DNA of 64,000 bases. It comes from Saprospiraceae bacterium (GTDB lineage Bacteria; Bacteroidota; Bacteroidia; Chitinophagales; Saprospiraceae). Below are positions 63,448-64,000 of the stretch, piece by piece. The DNA lies in the NCBI GenBank assembly GCA_016715245.1, contig JADKAS010000010.1, positions 62,001 through 126,000 of the forward strand, given 5' to 3'. How positions within the stretch are numbered: position 1 is the first letter of the stretch; the number at the start of each line of letters is the position of its first letter. The notes below the pieces were generated by a model. That model searched no databases. It was not told the origin of the DNA and saw only the letters and a program-made list of their open reading frames with translations. The translations under genes were made by a program, and so were the position numbers.

Positions 63448-64000
63448 ATACTACACCTTCAGGTTTAACTTCAGAGGAGGCTGAAATACGTTTGAATAAG
63501 TATGGTTTGAACGAATTGTTGGAAAAAAAGAAAACCCCGGTCTGGTTACTTTTTGTAATGCAGTTTAAGGATTTTATGATTCTGATATTGATTTTGGCTG
63601 CCGTTTTATCCGGCGTCATGGGTGATAATACAGATACCATTATTATTCTTGCTATTGTTCTGCTCAATGCTATTGTGGGTTTTGTTCAGGAGTACAGGGC
63701 AGAAAAAACAATGGAAGCGCTGAAAAAAATGAACATTACCAATACCAATGTTTTGCGGAATGCTCAGCCATTGATAATTTCATCCACGACATTGGTGCCT
63801 GGCGATGTTGTACTCATCGAGGCAGGCAATGTGGTGCCTGCAGATATACGCCTTCTGAGTCATTCAATCTGAGTATTGACGAATCGTCACTTACAGGAGA
63901 ATCTTTCCCCGTTGATAAAAAATGTGTGGACATAGAGGAAGACAACGTACTTTTGGCGACCGCATCAACATGGTTTTAAAGGTACTCTGGTCACCAACGG
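63408..64000 (+). CDS. P-type cation-transporting ATPase, N-terminal part, three frameshifts
   Basis: ATG 63408 gives MYQQTIQTLIQHLNTTPSGL, a cation-ATPase N-terminal domain with GLTSEEAEIRLNKYGLNEL. Two membrane spans follow (residues about 45-100), then the actuator domain LVPGDVVLIEAGNVVPADIR. One missing G near 63856 interrupts LLESFNL. The continuation, LSIDESSLTGESFPVDKK, is a conserved actuator motif. A missing G near 63955 and a missing T near 63974-63977 interrupt GDRINMVFKGTLVTNG. The gene runs off the window before the phosphorylated aspartate. It looks like the P2 (Ca2+/Na+-type) class, but the ion cannot be named from this part. Confidence 0.88.

Overview
The window looks like Bacteroidota chromosome, most likely Saprospiria-like (inference). 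The reasons are low GC, promoter elements of the TAnnTTTG (-7) type, type IX secretion (T9SS) sorting tails, a clade II type nitrous oxide reductase cluster, an atpD-atpC pair, DUF6089 and DUF2490 outer-membrane proteins and a Lacal_2735 family small protein.

Layout. 1-6823 (minus strand): a nitrous oxide reduction operon reading cytochrome c, nosZ, a membrane protein fused to NosL, nosD, nosF, nosY, a small cupin and a group III truncated haemoglobin cut by the window edge. From nosD to the cupin each gene overlaps the next by 4 nt (ATGA). 7031-9333 (minus): an amidohydrolase and a DUF1015 protein. 9595-12177 (plus): a small exported protein, then the F1 ATP synthase beta and epsilon genes and a clean terminator. 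12702-48285 (plus): about 36 kb holding only four very large secreted repeat proteins of 957, 2029, 2730 and about 5770 residues. All four begin with the same roughly 200-residue head module, but they differ in central repeats and in C-terminal tails: T9SS type A, dockerin-like, SdrD_B plus T9SS type A, and T9SS type B. 48526-58954: tRNA-Cys, a GH31 glucosidase, a DUF6089 protein, methylmalonyl-CoA mutase, DUF2490 and MscS-like genes, a DUF6544 protein, an unknown lipoprotein, an SDR oxidoreductase and a Lacal_2735 protein. 59030-60649: a decayed IS1380-like element with perfect 27-bp inverted ends. 60650-62233: non-coding DNA with hairpins and a 42-nt satellite array. 62335-64000: an AI-2E family transporter and the start of a P-type cation ATPase.

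Many genes are broken by 1-2 nt indels, often in homopolymers. They include essential atpD, nosZ (about five sites), nosF, nosL, the SDR, the transporter and the ATPase. Several very long genes are intact. Breaks cluster at both ends of the window, and one repeat copy carries a compensated -1/+1 pair, so sequence error is the likeliest cause, though not proven. I treat these as one gene each and give the break points.

The strongest candidate for something undescribed is the tandem family of four head-sharing giant surface proteins, with its CDC-signature module and its mixed tails.
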